Source: Halocatena marina (GTDB lineage: Archaea; Halobacteriota; Halobacteria; Halobacteriales; Haloarculaceae). From it: 64,000 nucleotides of DNA. The position numbers and the translations under genes were made by a program. Each line of letters begins with the position of its first letter. Within the stretch, counting starts at the first letter, position 1. Of the stretch, positions 52,669-62,458 are shown piece after piece. The stretch spans positions 310,001 through 374,000 of the forward strand of contig NZ_JALLPK010000004.1 in NCBI RefSeq assembly GCF_023276375.1, in the 5' to 3' direction. Below the pieces are notes generated by a model, which saw only the letters and a program-made list of their open reading frames with translations, had not been told where the DNA came from and made no database searches.

Positions 52669-53244
52669 TTACTCTGACGTTTCGGTCGCAAACGCGTCGC
52701 CGTGGACGGCGAGCGTTGTCCAGTAGACTTCGCCGTCGTATTGGACGAGATACGTGCCACTCAACTCACCTTCACCCGATTTGTCGAGACCGTGGGCCTG
52801 CTCTTGGTCGCGGAACCGATCGGCTAGCGTGACGAGTACAGACGGTGGCCCCTCGTCCGGGCTGACGACGTACTGCTCTTTGCTGATCGCCGTCTCGACG
52901 ATGTCACGCTGGGCGTCTGAGGGACCTGACAATGCGAACGCAGACCGCTCGCGCATCTGGCGACCGTACTCGGCTGCTGGGGTGACCTGGCTGACGGTGT
53001 ACTCGTAGGTGATCAGCGTCATTACGTCTGAGCCATCGACGAACCACGCCGCCTCCGAACCACCTTTCCAGACGCCGTAGGGAACCTTCGGGGGCAGTGT
53101 CGCGTCAGCAAGGGCGGTCATTTCGAGGTGGGCAGTTGCGTCCTCGGTAACGCCAAGAACGCCATTAGACGGCCCGAGTCCGGTATAGACAGTCAATATC
53201 GCTAACAGGAATGCTGGTGGAGGTAGGACGGTACGGCGGTGCAT
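52669..53244 (-). CDS. Secreted or lipid-free exported protein of unknown function
   Basis: About 191 residues from the ATG at 53244, chosen because it places a signal peptide (RRTVLPPPAFLLAILTVYTG) at the N-terminus. The mature part is mostly beta and acidic with repeated YGVWKGG, TYEYTVSQ and YLVQYDGEVYWTTL stretches. No family recognised. A second ATG 21 bases upstream is possible. It stands alone. Confidence 0.65.
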   Translation of the reverse strand: MHRRTVLPPPAFLLAILTVYTGLGPSNGVLGVTEDATAHLEMTALADATLPPKVPYGVWKGGSEAAWFVDGSDVMTLITYEYTVSQVTPAAEYGRQMRERSAFALSGPSDAQRDIVETAISKEQYVVSPDEGPPSVLVTLADRFRDQEQAHGLDKSGEGELSGTYLVQYDGEVYWTTLAVHGDAFATETSE

Positions 53245-53482
53245 ACTGAACACACGGTAAAGCACCTCGGAAAGCCTTGTGAGGCATTTGTCTGGCGTGA
53301 TTCGATCTATCTTCCTTCGATTTCAGGTGGTAATTACAAGCCACCCCTTCCCCCTCGTCGCAGCATGAAGAATACGAAACAGCAGCCCAATCACCCTATA
53401 TCGTGAGCGGCCAACGTTCAGTGGAGGGACTGGCAGTTGCTGTCGCGTCAGTCTTCATCATCCATTGAGTAAGGATGCAATC

Positions 53483-53839
53483 TCAATAGGGTTTCAACCA
53501 ATACGCCATCACTATCGTGCCGATACATAGACCCATTAACATAGACAGTTTCCCTGTTATTTCCTGTGTGGAAAGAATGAGTATGGAGATATGGATCACG
53601 ATCCCGTATGTATTCTGCACGAGGGGATAGGCCATCAGAAAATGGTAGATACCAAGCAAGGCCATCGCTCCTATGAATCCTACGAAAACGTATGTAAACA
53701 TTATAACTGCGTCTGTAGCCCATATCAACCCTACTGAGATAATTGCAATTACAAAGTAAAATAAATAATACTTGAAAAAACCGTCAATTTCGGGTGATGG
53801 GCCACCCCTGTCACTATCTATCCCCGTTTTGCCACTCAT
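53483..53839 (-). CDS. Small multi-pass membrane protein of unknown function
   Basis: A 118-residue protein with a hydrophilic N-terminus and four hydrophobic segments (YLFYFVIAIISVGLIWATDA, FTYVFVGFIGAMALLGIYHF, GIVIHISILILS, LMGLCIGTIVMAYWL). No family recognised. Confidence 0.55.
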   Translation of the reverse strand: MSGKTGIDSDRGGPSPEIDGFFKYYLFYFVIAIISVGLIWATDAVIMFTYVFVGFIGAMALLGIYHFLMAYPLVQNTYGIVIHISILILSTQEITGKLSMLMGLCIGTIVMAYWLKPY

Positions 53840-53979
53840 ATTAGTCAGCTGCTTATTCCATTAACATAAACCAGATCAGATTACCTTTTCGAAGAGGGGC
53901 CAGGATCATTACATTGGGATTATCATTTGAAACTTGGAAAACATTTTTCCGAATGTTATTATCTACGAGCCTTATGTGA

Positions 53980-54110
53980 TAGATAGTGGGTGGGTAGCAA
54001 CCAAGAGTTACACAAGGTCAGATCCATCAGCGCTCGGTTCAATTGAGGCGAAGATCACCGTCGGAAACGGTGCAAAAGGCCATCTTTATGCATTATTTGA
54101 TTATGTGCAT
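53980..54110 (+). repeat. Dispersed repeat, copy B (matches 31991-32120, opposite strand)
   Basis: The plus-strand copy of the ~125-base repeat described at 31991. Both copies read SDPSALGS-like protein in one frame and an SETV-K-like N-terminus in another, so the ancestral sequence may have been the 5' end of a gene. It lies just upstream of the small membrane gene at 54145. Confidence 0.6.
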
Positions 54111-54144
54111 GACTATCTGCAACCAGGGAACGACATCCCGACTG

Positions 54145-54411
54145 TTAGCCCAGCACTTGCAGCACGGTCCCACCGATGGTAAGGAGGGCACCCAGGACGA
54201 CGAGTCTGAAGTGGTATCGATTGATAGTGACAGCCGTCGGCTCCGTGGTGAAAATAGCATGGATCGACGCGAGTCCCATGCCACTGCCACCGATAGCTAG
54301 CAGTGTATTACTTACGCTGAGCCCGATGGACATAACGGATGATAGGGCATTCACTGCCAGTACTGCACCGACAAGCATGAGAGATCCGTGGTAGAGGTGA
54401 AAACGATTCAT
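54145..54411 (-). CDS. Small two- to three-helix membrane protein
   Basis: An 88-residue protein starting at the ATG at 54411 (MNRFHLYHG), with helices LMLVGAVLAVNALSSVMSIGL, TLLAIGGSGMGLASIHAIF and RLVVLGALLTIGGTVLQVL. The TATA-containing upstream region and first five codons occur a second time at 7486-7522. Function unknown. Confidence 0.7.
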   Translation of the reverse strand: MNRFHLYHGSLMLVGAVLAVNALSSVMSIGLSVSNTLLAIGGSGMGLASIHAIFTTEPTAVTINRYHFRLVVLGALLTIGGTVLQVLG

Positions 54412-54529
54412 ACCTGATACCGACAGTAGTAAAGCAAAAGAATCTCGGTTATTGGCATTTTTGACGTCTTTCTTCGGTAAGGTGAATATCTTGGTCCTGT
54501 AAGACAAAGGAACGATTCGAAATTCTCCA

Positions 54530-54742
54530 TCACTTCTTGCGTTGGTGTTCTGAAAGCATCTCCGCTTCTTCTTCGATTTTGGCTATCTCACGATCCCCCT
54601 CGGGATTGCTTCCTCCGTGTGAGTACCGAACGGAAGAATCGAGGACTGAGGGGATGAATCGTCCGTCTTCCGTCTCTTCGTTATCGGCAGCCCTGTCACC
54701 TTTGAAGCGAGCGGTGAGCCGAGTCAAGAGAGCACGGAGCAT
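54530..54742 (-). CDS. Small soluble acidic protein of unknown function
   Basis: I start it at MLRALLTRLT (54742), giving 70 residues. The product is highly charged with a C-terminal helix (GDREIAKIEEEAEMLSEHQRKK). The segment SVRYSHGGSNPEGDREI looks conserved in style among small haloarchaeal proteins, but I do not recognise the family. Confidence 0.5.
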   Translation of the reverse strand: MLRALLTRLTARFKGDRAADNEETEDGRFIPSVLDSSVRYSHGGSNPEGDREIAKIEEEAEMLSEHQRKK

Positions 54743-54759
54743 ATATTGATCTATATTTT

Positions 54760-54981
54760 CTACGAATATAAACATTCAGCTATCCTCGCCCATAGGCTTC
54801 GGTGCACAACAAAGCGACGCTCAGTGGGAAGCCACGTTTCACGGTGCTTGTCGTCATAGTGCTCGTCAACCGTGTCCCTCCCACTGACAACCTCCAGCGA
54901 GTAGTGTGTCTCAACGCTTATCCGTGAGATGCGTCGCGGCTCGACGTCAAAGTCCTCCGCCTGAAGGCAACAGTCCCCCAT
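54760..54981 (-). CDS. Possible small protein of unknown function
   Basis: A 73-residue frame in the same direction, 17 bases upstream of the previous gene when both starts are taken as chosen. Composition is coding-like (ETHYSLEVVSGRDTVDEHYDD, WLPTERRFVVHRSLWARIAE). No known domain. It could also be a remnant. Confidence 0.35.
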   Translation of the reverse strand: MGDCCLQAEDFDVEPRRISRISVETHYSLEVVSGRDTVDEHYDDKHRETWLPTERRFVVHRSLWARIAECLYS

Positions 54982-55290
54982 CGATCAAGTCGCGATCTCG
55001 TGGTCCTACAACACCGCTGCTTGGTGTCGGTGATTGGCAGTCGAAGGTCCGGCGACATACCCTCGAGGACTCTTCAAACTCCTGTTATTAGGTGTTTCAC
55101 TAGTATCCTCTCAGAGCGTCATATTCGGCGATCAATCGATTCTTTCCAGCTGAGTTCTATAGGACGGAGCCACGATATATTTCTTCACCATATTCTAATC
55201 GAATATATTAGTACTTTTTGCATTAATATATTAAATGATAATAACGGAATTGTTTTATAGCATTTTGTGAAATCTGTATTTGCACTACGT
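54982..55290. other. AT-rich intergenic region
   Basis: The last ~100 bases before 55291 are very AT-rich and include TATA-like sequence for the following gene. No other feature seen. Confidence 0.4.
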
Positions 55291-55614
55291 ATGACATTAG
55301 AAGTAAAAGAAGTTGAATTCGATATTAATGCGAAAAAGGAGAAATACGAAGACACCAAACGGGTCGAGTTCGAGGGTCACATTAATGATGATACGATCTT
55401 CAGCGCACTCACGGGATTCGACTTGCACTACGACGGAGGAGAGTCATATACCATCAACAAAGTGATGGCCGATACGTCGATCGATGATACGAGAGGACGA
55501 TCAGCCACGGTCGAGGTGACCGCTGATTTTGCCTATGCGGAAGGACACGTCTCCGTCGACGATATATTCACTGGTCAGGTGAATGTGATCGTGGTAGCTG
55601 TCACTACTGCGTGA
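55291..55614 (+). CDS. Small beta-rich protein of unknown function
   Basis: 107 residues from the ATG at 55291. Alternating hydrophobic strands (LEVKEVEFDINAKKEKYEDT, VEFEGHINDDTIFSALTGFDL, ATVEVTADFAYAEGHVSVDDI, QVNVIVVAVTTA) suggest an all-beta fold resembling small lectin-like or phage-tail-associated domains. No signal peptide. Family not certain. Confidence 0.6.
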   Translation: MTLEVKEVEFDINAKKEKYEDTKRVEFEGHINDDTIFSALTGFDLHYDGGESYTINKVMADTSIDDTRGRSATVEVTADFAYAEGHVSVDDIFTGQVNVIVVAVTTA

Positions 55615-55976
55615 TGGTCCTTCGGGGGTAAACTCCTCCGCGTTCACTCTTTCTGCGCGTGTATGTACTATGCTCAGAAGATACTGTTTGCATCAGATTG
55701 GCGAAATGGTGGGTGGTACGAACGCATCCACCCTCCTTCGGTCGATCAGTTGTCTTTGTTCGTTGAGAGCGGGGCTTCCACATCACCGTCCAACTGTCGT
55801 TGTGCAGGGAAGCCAGTCGATGAGGAGGGTTCGTGGGGTAGTCCACGGTGGCTCCAAACTGACAAACGAGGTTAGTAGCTCCCATACGTAGAGTGGTCGT
55901 CATAACCGGAAACGGTTCACAGTGTTGAAATTATTGTATTAGAATAAATCTCTTTAACTGAAGAGGTACTAACGTA

Positions 55977-56177
55977 GTGTCGAATAGAAAACGAATGGGG
56001 AAATTGTTGTCCCGTATGGCGTGGGTACTTGCCAATTCGATCACGCCGGTGGTTATAGGTTTATTTTTCCTATGGAAGATGACTCATATTGATCCTATCA
56101 TCATCTGGGCCCTCGGAGCATTCATGATCCCAGGAGGGATTCTAGGATACCTTTGCAAACACGAAAGAGATGTTTAG
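55977..56177 (+). CDS. Small two-helix membrane protein
   Basis: 66 residues starting at a GTG (55977), with helices WVLANSITPVVIGLFFLW and IIIWALGAFMIPGGILGYL. Coding-like but short; no family recognised. Confidence 0.4.
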   Translation: MSNRKRMGKLLSRMAWVLANSITPVVIGLFFLWKMTHIDPIIIWALGAFMIPGGILGYLCKHERDV

Positions 56178-56249
56178 AAGTGTGATGTGGAGATAGCATA
56201 TAATACTGACATCTACATAGGTCTTGGAAACCAATCCTACCGACGGGAC

Positions 56250-57119
56250 TCACTCTGATTCTGCGACGGTCATAACGGGGACCGGTGCCGAGCGCACGGT
56301 CTTTTCAGCGACACTGCCGAGCAGGATACGATCTGTGCCACGTTTCCCTGTCGTTCCCATCCCAATGGCGTGTATGTCGTTGGATTCGATACTGTCGAGA
56401 ATTTCCTCGACAGGTGTTCCATGTTCGATATGACGAACGGTATTGGTAACCCCACGCGTTTCGGCCTCAGAGACGACAGTCTCGACAGCGTCCGTCGCGG
56501 CCTGTTCTCCTTCCTTCTCGGAAATCGTCGACCGAACATCCGGCCCGAGTGTGGAGTTGTCCACGACAGAAAGGACGTGCACGGTTGCATCAAGCGACGC
56601 TGCAAGCTCAACGAGATGACTGGCAGCGTGCGTTGCAGCGGTACTCCCGTCCACTGGAATGAGTATGTTCTCGTACGGGAACATCAGCGTCTCATCGGGC
56701 TGCATACGGACAGTGAGCACGGGAACCGACGAGAGACGGACAACCTTCTCGGAGACACTCCCAATGAGGTATCGTGAGATCCCATCGCGGCCGTGGGTTG
56801 GCATCACGACCAGATCCTGGTCGTAGCGCTCGGCGTACTCGACGATCGTCGGGGCGGGATTGCCCTGGACGACGTCGGTCTCGTATGGAACCCCAAGTGA
56901 GTCCAGTATTTTTGAGGCCTCATCAACGATGTCTTCCCCTTGTTGTGCGAGTGCATCGACTGTGTGACCATCGACGACGGTGACGCTGTCGCGCGTTGTG
57001 TCGGCGACGTAGAGTATCTGAATGGTTGCGTCGGCCCAGTGCGCGAGCTCGCTGGCGTGATGAAGTACCTCGGCTGCGCCTTCGCTACCGTCGAATGGGA
57101 GAAGGATGTTCTCGTACAT
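56250..57119 (-). CDS. Tandem UspA universal stress protein
   Basis: About 289 residues from the ATG at 57119 (MYENILLPFDGS), with two UspA domains in series. The second carries the ATP-binding G-x2-G-x9-GS pattern (GTTGKRGTDRILLGS); in the first the first Gly is replaced by Pro (MPTHGRDGISRYLIGS), a variant common in haloarchaea. It binds nucleotide and acts in stress or transporter regulation. It precedes the CorC-type gene on the map in the same orientation. Confidence 0.93.
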   Translation of the reverse strand: MYENILLPFDGSEGAAEVLHHASELAHWADATIQILYVADTTRDSVTVVDGHTVDALAQQGEDIVDEASKILDSLGVPYETDVVQGNPAPTIVEYAERYDQDLVVMPTHGRDGISRYLIGSVSEKVVRLSSVPVLTVRMQPDETLMFPYENILIPVDGSTAATHAASHLVELAASLDATVHVLSVVDNSTLGPDVRSTISEKEGEQAATDAVETVVSEAETRGVTNTVRHIEHGTPVEEILDSIESNDIHAIGMGTTGKRGTDRILLGSVAEKTVRSAPVPVMTVAESE

Positions 57120-57312
57120 GACTCGATAGGTAAGGGTACGTTTGCCGATCACCTAATGATTTTCACCCAACTTTCAAGATAGTAGCTTCCATCTGAAGAT
57201 CGGAGTAACAATCGCACGTCCTGCGTCTCCGTGTACAGAGAGCTAGTCTCAGTTGCAGAATAGAACAACCGAGAATAGTACCCCTACGACCTAGCCGCTG
57301 GGACACTGCCGG

Positions 57313-58698
57313 TCAATCGGTTTCGTCCTCGCCTGCCGACGTTTTCTCTTCGACCGGATCGGCTGCGTGGTCGACGGTTACCCGGACCTTCTGAATGCGA
57401 GTGTTTTCTACCTGTTCGGCCCGCAGTGTCACGTTCTCGTAGTTGAATCCCTCGCCCTGCTCGACGAGGCGACCCGCGCGATTGAAGATGAAGCCCGCGA
57501 TTGTTTCGAACTCTTCGCCTTCAGGGAGGTCAATGTCAAGGGCCTCGTTGACCTCATCAACGTTGACATCGCCCCGGACCAGCACCTCTGTGTCGTCGAC
57601 GGACTCGATCGGATGATCCTCATCACCCACCAGTATCTCTCCGACGATCTCCTCAAGCACATCCTCCATCGTAATGAGCCCCTCGGTGGCACCGAATTCG
57701 TCGATGACGATAACCATGTGCATCCGGTTCTCGCGCATCTCGGAGAGAAGTTCATCGACGTTCTTTGACTCGGGAACGTGGAGGGTTGGAGTGACCACCT
57801 CCTCCACCTCGAGGTCGGTGGCTGCGCCGTAGTCGGAATTCTGCAAGTCACGGATATCGAAGACGCCGATTACGTTGTCCAGCGAGCCCTCGTAGGCCGG
57901 CAGGCGGGCGTGCCCTGACTGGATACATTTCTCAATGGCCTCCTCGACGGTCGCGTCTTTGGAGATGGCCGCCATGTCGAGGCGTGGGGTCATCACCTCC
58001 TTGGCAGTGGCGTTGGTGAATCGAAGGGTGCGCTGGAGCATCTGACGTTCCTCCTCGTTGAGGATGCCCTCGCGCTCGCCTGTTTTGATCATGTTCTGAA
58101 TTTCGTCGCGACTGACGTACGACGACTCGATAGACGAGCCGCCGCCGGTAATCTTGTTCACGATCGTTGTCAAATAGTGGAACAAAGTGATGAGCGGCCA
58201 GAGCACTTTCCCGACGATTTGTAATAGCGGAGCGACGGTCCGTGCCCACGAGTCGGTGTTCTCGACGGCGTAGGACTTGGGCGCGCTCTCGCCGAACAGC
58301 AGAACCATCGACGTAATGCCGAACGACGATACGAGAACTGCCGTCCCCGCGTCGAAGTAGAAGCCAACGATGGTAGTCGAAATAGAGGACATTGTGATGT
58401 TGACCAAGTTGTTTCCGACAAGAATCGTCACGAGCAAGCGGTGAGGGTCCTCTTTGAGGGATTTGACCACCCGCGCGCCACGCTTGCCATCCTCGATCAT
58501 CGCGTCTATTTGGTGGGCTGGCAGGGAGAATAATGCAATCTCAGACGATGAAAAAAATCCTGATCCCATAAGAAGCATCAAAATCAGGATGATACCAACC
58601 ACGGTAACTCCCGCCTGCCCCAGTTCGATACCAACGACCGGCACAGTGTACAGTGTGATACCGGCCTCAGATGCTGCTGTGAGCACAGAAGTTTCCAC
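57313..58698 (-). CDS. CNNM/CorC-HlyC family transporter (DUF21 + CBS pair + CorC_HlyC domain)
   Basis: A 461-residue protein in the order DUF21 transmembrane domain (four helices, residues about 25-200, with SGFFSSSEIALFSLP), a CBS pair (about 215-340, VMTPRLDMAAISKDATVEEAI and DEFGATEGLITMEDVLEEIVGEI) and the C-terminal CorC_HlyC domain (about 355-445, GEEFETIAGFIFNRAGRL). This architecture belongs to Mg2+/Co2+ efflux and Na+-coupled transport proteins of the CNNM group. Two UspA genes flank it. Confidence 0.93.
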   Translation of the reverse strand: METSVLTAASEAGITLYTVPVVGIELGQAGVTVVGIILILMLLMGSGFFSSSEIALFSLPAHQIDAMIEDGKRGARVVKSLKEDPHRLLVTILVGNNLVNITMSSISTTIVGFYFDAGTAVLVSSFGITSMVLLFGESAPKSYAVENTDSWARTVAPLLQIVGKVLWPLITLFHYLTTIVNKITGGGSSIESSYVSRDEIQNMIKTGEREGILNEEERQMLQRTLRFTNATAKEVMTPRLDMAAISKDATVEEAIEKCIQSGHARLPAYEGSLDNVIGVFDIRDLQNSDYGAATDLEVEEVVTPTLHVPESKNVDELLSEMRENRMHMVIVIDEFGATEGLITMEDVLEEIVGEILVGDEDHPIESVDDTEVLVRGDVNVDEVNEALDIDLPEGEEFETIAGFIFNRAGRLVEQGEGFNYENVTLRAEQVENTRIQKVRVTVDHAADPVEEKTSAGEDETD

Positions 58699-58892
58699 AA
58701 CATCACCATATTACTAGAGCAGAAAATTAACCCTTGTGTAACCGGCGTCTGGATTGTCGTAGAAGTCGCCCCCGACGCACGTGATCATCTTCTTGGCATA
58801 GCCATTCACCCCTGGTGAAAGGTGTACGGTTTGGATGACGCGTGGGCCGGAGTCCCCTCTTCTCCAGATTCGTTGTCATCACACTGTTCGCA

Positions 58893-59786
58893 TTAGTCTG
58901 CCGGTGGTACGACTAGTATCGGTCTGTCAACGGTGCGTATGACCCGATCCGCAACACTCCCAAGATGCTGGCTGGCGAGATTTGAGATACCTTGTGAGGC
59001 GACTACCACGACGTCGATCTCGTTGTCGGCGACGTACTCACGAAGCGCCTCGTGGGGCGTACCGTGCGTAACTGATCTACGGAGGTCAATATCTACGTCC
59101 GTCTCCCTGACACGGTCAGAAAAGTGGGAGACGGCCTCGTGGCCTTGCTCTTCGAGGTGATCGATGAATTCCTCAGAGACACCACCGACATTGAATACAC
59201 CTCCCTCCGCCTGTACATCCACGACAGAGACGACATGGAGCGTCGCATTGGTGTGGTGTGTGATATCGGCTCCGTATGGCGCTGCGCGCTCGGCGTTCTC
59301 ACTTCCATCTGTTGGGGCAAGGATGTGCGCGTACGATCCACTATCGGTGTTAGCTGAATCGGCATCCGGAACGATTAGAATGGGAGTGTCAGTGCGGCGG
59401 AGCACTCGGTCGGTCGTACTTCCTAAGAGGTGTTCTGTAACTCCTGATCGCCCTGCTGTTCCCATGACAGTGAGATCAATTGAGCGGTCGGTGGCGTACT
59501 CGCCAATCGCTTCAGAGGGAATCCCCTCGAGCAGTTCCTTTTCGTAGGCAACGCCAGCGTCCTCTGCACGTGTTGCCGCCTCTGATAAGATTTCGTGACC
59601 GATATCTGTTAGCGTATTCATTACCTCTCCGACAGCCATTCCCGAAGCAGCGATCTCTGTGCCGACGTTAACGACATGTAAGAGATAGACTGTTGCGTCG
59701 TACGTATCCGCAATGGCAACGCCGTGATCAAGGGCAGCGGTGCTTGCCTCACTTCCGTCACACGGAATCAGGATCGTACTGTACAT
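58893..59786 (-). CDS. Tandem UspA universal stress protein
   Basis: A 297-residue protein with two UspA domains. The first has the ATP-binding motif (GTAGRSGVTEHLLGS); in the second it is degraded (SQGISNLASQHLGS), so one domain may be regulatory only. It is probably linked to the adjacent CorC-type and TrkH genes. Its start at 59786 (MYSTILIPCDGS) fits the usual UspA N-terminus. Confidence 0.93.
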   Translation of the reverse strand: MYSTILIPCDGSEASTAALDHGVAIADTYDATVYLLHVVNVGTEIAASGMAVGEVMNTLTDIGHEILSEAATRAEDAGVAYEKELLEGIPSEAIGEYATDRSIDLTVMGTAGRSGVTEHLLGSTTDRVLRRTDTPILIVPDADSANTDSGSYAHILAPTDGSENAERAAPYGADITHHTNATLHVVSVVDVQAEGGVFNVGGVSEEFIDHLEEQGHEAVSHFSDRVRETDVDIDLRRSVTHGTPHEALREYVADNEIDVVVVASQGISNLASQHLGSVADRVIRTVDRPILVVPPAD

Positions 59787-60135
59787 ACACTACTCAAATT
59801 GAGGCTCTGGAGAGGAAAAATTGCTGCCCCGTCAACTGCAGCGTCCACTTCAACGGCCATGGGTTTGTGTGTTCAAAAGCGGAAACACAGCTGTTATCCC
59901 TCAACACTCGAGGGCAAAGACGTGCTCACATATCTTCGATTTCTGGCATGCTACTGAGTTCAATTGGTGAGCACGCCAGTAGACGTGCGTATAACTGGTG
60001 TAATGATGCGGGTAATGGATAACAGCGTTCGGCTGGTACGAGATTGCTGGGAGTCCTCAAGATCCCTTCGAGGACTGAGATCTGTCTAAACCGCAAGAGT
60101 AGAATATGGTGGAATAAGGTGGAGTAGTTTACATG
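59787..60135. other. Intergenic region, no gene recognised
   Basis: About 350 bases between UspA and the end of trkH. No coding signature or repeat. Confidence 0.45.
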
Positions 60136-61641
60136 TCACAACCGCCAGAAGGCACGGGTGAATAATGTTAATACAGGAATGATCTCGATTCGACCAATCC
60201 ACATGAGCAGGATCATTGCGGTTTTTGTCGTCGCCGGGAATGCGTGATAACTTCCGTAGGGGCCAGCTCGACCGAACGCCGGTCCGATGTTCAAGAATGT
60301 TGCGGCGGCTGCACCCATCGCTTCAAACTCCGAAACTCGTAGTCCAACCCGTGCAGCGTCCACCACGATAAATACGGTCAATCCGAACGCGAGCACGAGA
60401 CTGAGCAATACAAACCCGTAGACGTCCCGAACAGTCTCTTCATCCACTGGTGTGTTGCTGACACGAATAGGACGAACAACTGATGGATGAACAGTCGTGA
60501 ACAGTTCTCGTTGAAATGCCTTTATAACTACTAACCACCGGAGTGCTTTGATCGAACACGTTGTACTCCCCACCATTCCTCCAATGAACATACAGGCAAA
60601 CAGGATGTGCTTGGCCGCCGGTGACCAAATATCATAGTTTGTGCTGGCGTATCCAGTCGTTGTGAGAATCGAAACGGTATTGAAGATGGCGTGCCGAACG
60701 GTTTCTTCAACTTTTAGTGTGGTCAAAGGGTCGAGCGTTACTGCGGTAGCGACGAGCCCTGTTGCGAGAATGATCGTTCCCAGATAGAAACGAAATTCCT
60801 CGTTGTCGCGGAATCGTTGAAAATCCTTTCCGGTAAGGACGAAATAGATGAGGGCAAAGCTCGTTGCTCCGACGAACATACACACAACGAGCGCCCACTG
60901 AACGATGGGTGAGAATGCTTCAGCACTCGTAGGTTCGGGCGAAAATCCAGCTGTTGCAACCGACGTGAACGCGTGCGCGATGGCATTGTAGAGTGTCATC
61001 TTTGGTGCCACTCCCACGAGATGGAGCGAGTACAGCAGGATGACCGCAAGCACGGTGATTGCTGCGTACAACCCTAACAGTATCCGTGCCGTTTCGGCGA
61101 TGTGCGGGGTGAGCTTGTTAACTGTTGTCGTCCAGGTCTCCGATTCCATGAGTTGTGCTCCACCAACCCCCGCTTCTGAGAGAATCGCTGTCGCGAGGAC
61201 CAGAATACCGAGGCCACCGAGCCATTGGATGAGCTGGCGCCACATCATGATTGACTGGGTGTGAGCATTGAAATCCAGCATGACTGTCGCGCCCGTGGTC
61301 GTGATACCACTCATCGATTCGAAGAATGCATTTATTGGATGGGCGGTCGTTCCGTTTCCAGCCACGAGAAAGGGGATCGCACCAATGATCGCAACAAGCA
61401 GCCAGATGAGCGAGACTGCGAGGAACGTCTCGCGTACATTCAGATCACCGTCAGCCGAGAGGGCATTCATACCAAAGGCAAGTATAAGTGTGGCTGCAAT
61501 CGTCACAAGAAACGGTTCAACTGGCTCCCCGTAGTAAATCGCTATCATCAGTGGGAACGTGAGTGGGATTGCAAGGTATGAGAGTACCGTCCCTATCAGT
61601 CCAAGACTGACACGCCAGGCAACCCGGATCCGTATAATCAT
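60136..61641 (-). CDS. trkH: TrkH-family potassium uptake protein
   Basis: A 501-residue integral membrane protein with the four-repeat M1-P-M2 design of TrkH/KtrB. Selectivity-filter-like glycine segments appear at TTTGATVML, TSVATAGFSPEP, LTTTGYAST and NIGPAFGRAGPYG. It imports K+ together with cytoplasmic TrkA proteins, which are not in this window. High K+ is the osmotic strategy of haloarchaea. UspA genes beside trkH are common in this group and may tune its activity. Confidence 0.93.
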   Translation of the reverse strand: MIIRIRVAWRVSLGLIGTVLSYLAIPLTFPLMIAIYYGEPVEPFLVTIAATLILAFGMNALSADGDLNVRETFLAVSLIWLLVAIIGAIPFLVAGNGTTAHPINAFFESMSGITTTGATVMLDFNAHTQSIMMWRQLIQWLGGLGILVLATAILSEAGVGGAQLMESETWTTTVNKLTPHIAETARILLGLYAAITVLAVILLYSLHLVGVAPKMTLYNAIAHAFTSVATAGFSPEPTSAEAFSPIVQWALVVCMFVGATSFALIYFVLTGKDFQRFRDNEEFRFYLGTIILATGLVATAVTLDPLTTLKVEETVRHAIFNTVSILTTTGYASTNYDIWSPAAKHILFACMFIGGMVGSTTCSIKALRWLVVIKAFQRELFTTVHPSVVRPIRVSNTPVDEETVRDVYGFVLLSLVLAFGLTVFIVVDAARVGLRVSEFEAMGAAAATFLNIGPAFGRAGPYGSYHAFPATTKTAMILLMWIGRIEIIPVLTLFTRAFWRL

Positions 61642-61787
61642 TGTTTGGTATTAGAAAGAAGAATGGGTATATCCATTTGTTTCATCGCCGTTCCTTTTTC
61701 TAGTACACTCATCTCTGATAGGTGTTTCAGACCTGCATTGTTTGGAAGTGCTCTTACTGTCTACTTAATTTTCTCACACAGATGTTT

Positions 61788-61874
61788 TCAGTGGCCGAGA
61801 GACAGAACGTGAGCAGCGACCGATACAGTGGCTATCAGTGGAATGATCACGACTGTCTTATCAGCAAAGCGCAT
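61788..61874 (-). CDS. 28-residue single-helix ORF upstream of trkH
   Basis: An ATG at 61872-61874 opens a frame for MRFADKTVV, IIPLIATVSVAAHVLSLGH and stop. The product is one hydrophobic helix with a charged N-terminus, 230 bases before trkH in the same direction. Single-helix peptides (such as KdpF) assist K+ transporters elsewhere, but here this is conjecture. Confidence 0.3.
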   Translation of the reverse strand: MRFADKTVVIIPLIATVSVAAHVLSLGH

Positions 61875-62089
61875 CGTTCTTCGGTGCTACGACTCTCATC
61901 CGCCAAAGGTGAGTTGTACGTCTCATCGACCGACAGATCATGAGTGTCTGCATAGCCGTAATCAGATAACTGCTGAAGAGAAGTCATCTCTCACTGAGGA
62001 AATGTCTGATAACAATCACTACCAGAGAAGCCTGACTCCATCCCAACTGACTGGGAGGCAGCTCCCAACTTCAATGACGCCGCAGAGTC

Positions 62090-62458
62090 TTATTGAAGGA
62101 ACTCCCGGAGCTGCTGGTGTGCGGGGTCCTGACCAATAAACAACACAATCGATTCATGTGTCGGCGCATACAGCGTCATCTCGGTTCCTTTTTCCGAATA
62201 CCCGGTTCCAGCTGGTTGGATAAAACCCACGTTTTCAAGCTTCGAGAGGTGATAATGAACGTTTTGGAGAGATGTTTCGGTCTCGGCTTGAATGTCGCAG
62301 GGAGTCGATGGGTGATTGTAGATGATCGACAGTATCTGACGGGTCGTTGACGCTGTCAATGCGTTGTACGCAGCATCGACACCCGCATCATTCTCATCGA
62401 TAATACGCGATTCGGCAGGAGTTGTATGTACTTCGTTCCGCAATGGGAGCAAACTCAT
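62090..62458 (-). CDS. Winged-helix transcription regulator (ArsR-like)
   Basis: A 122-residue DNA-binding protein with the helix-turn-helix core at about 33-75 (LTASTTRQILSIIYNHPSTPCDIQAETETSLQNVHYHLSKLENVGFI) and a wing ending in a hydrophobic strand (MTLYAPTHESIVLFIG). Such haloarchaeal regulators typically respond to nutrients or stress. No operon partner. Confidence 0.88.
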   Translation of the reverse strand: MSLLPLRNEVHTTPAESRIIDENDAGVDAAYNALTASTTRQILSIIYNHPSTPCDIQAETETSLQNVHYHLSKLENVGFIQPAGTGYSEKGTEMTLYAPTHESIVLFIGQDPAHQQLREFLQ

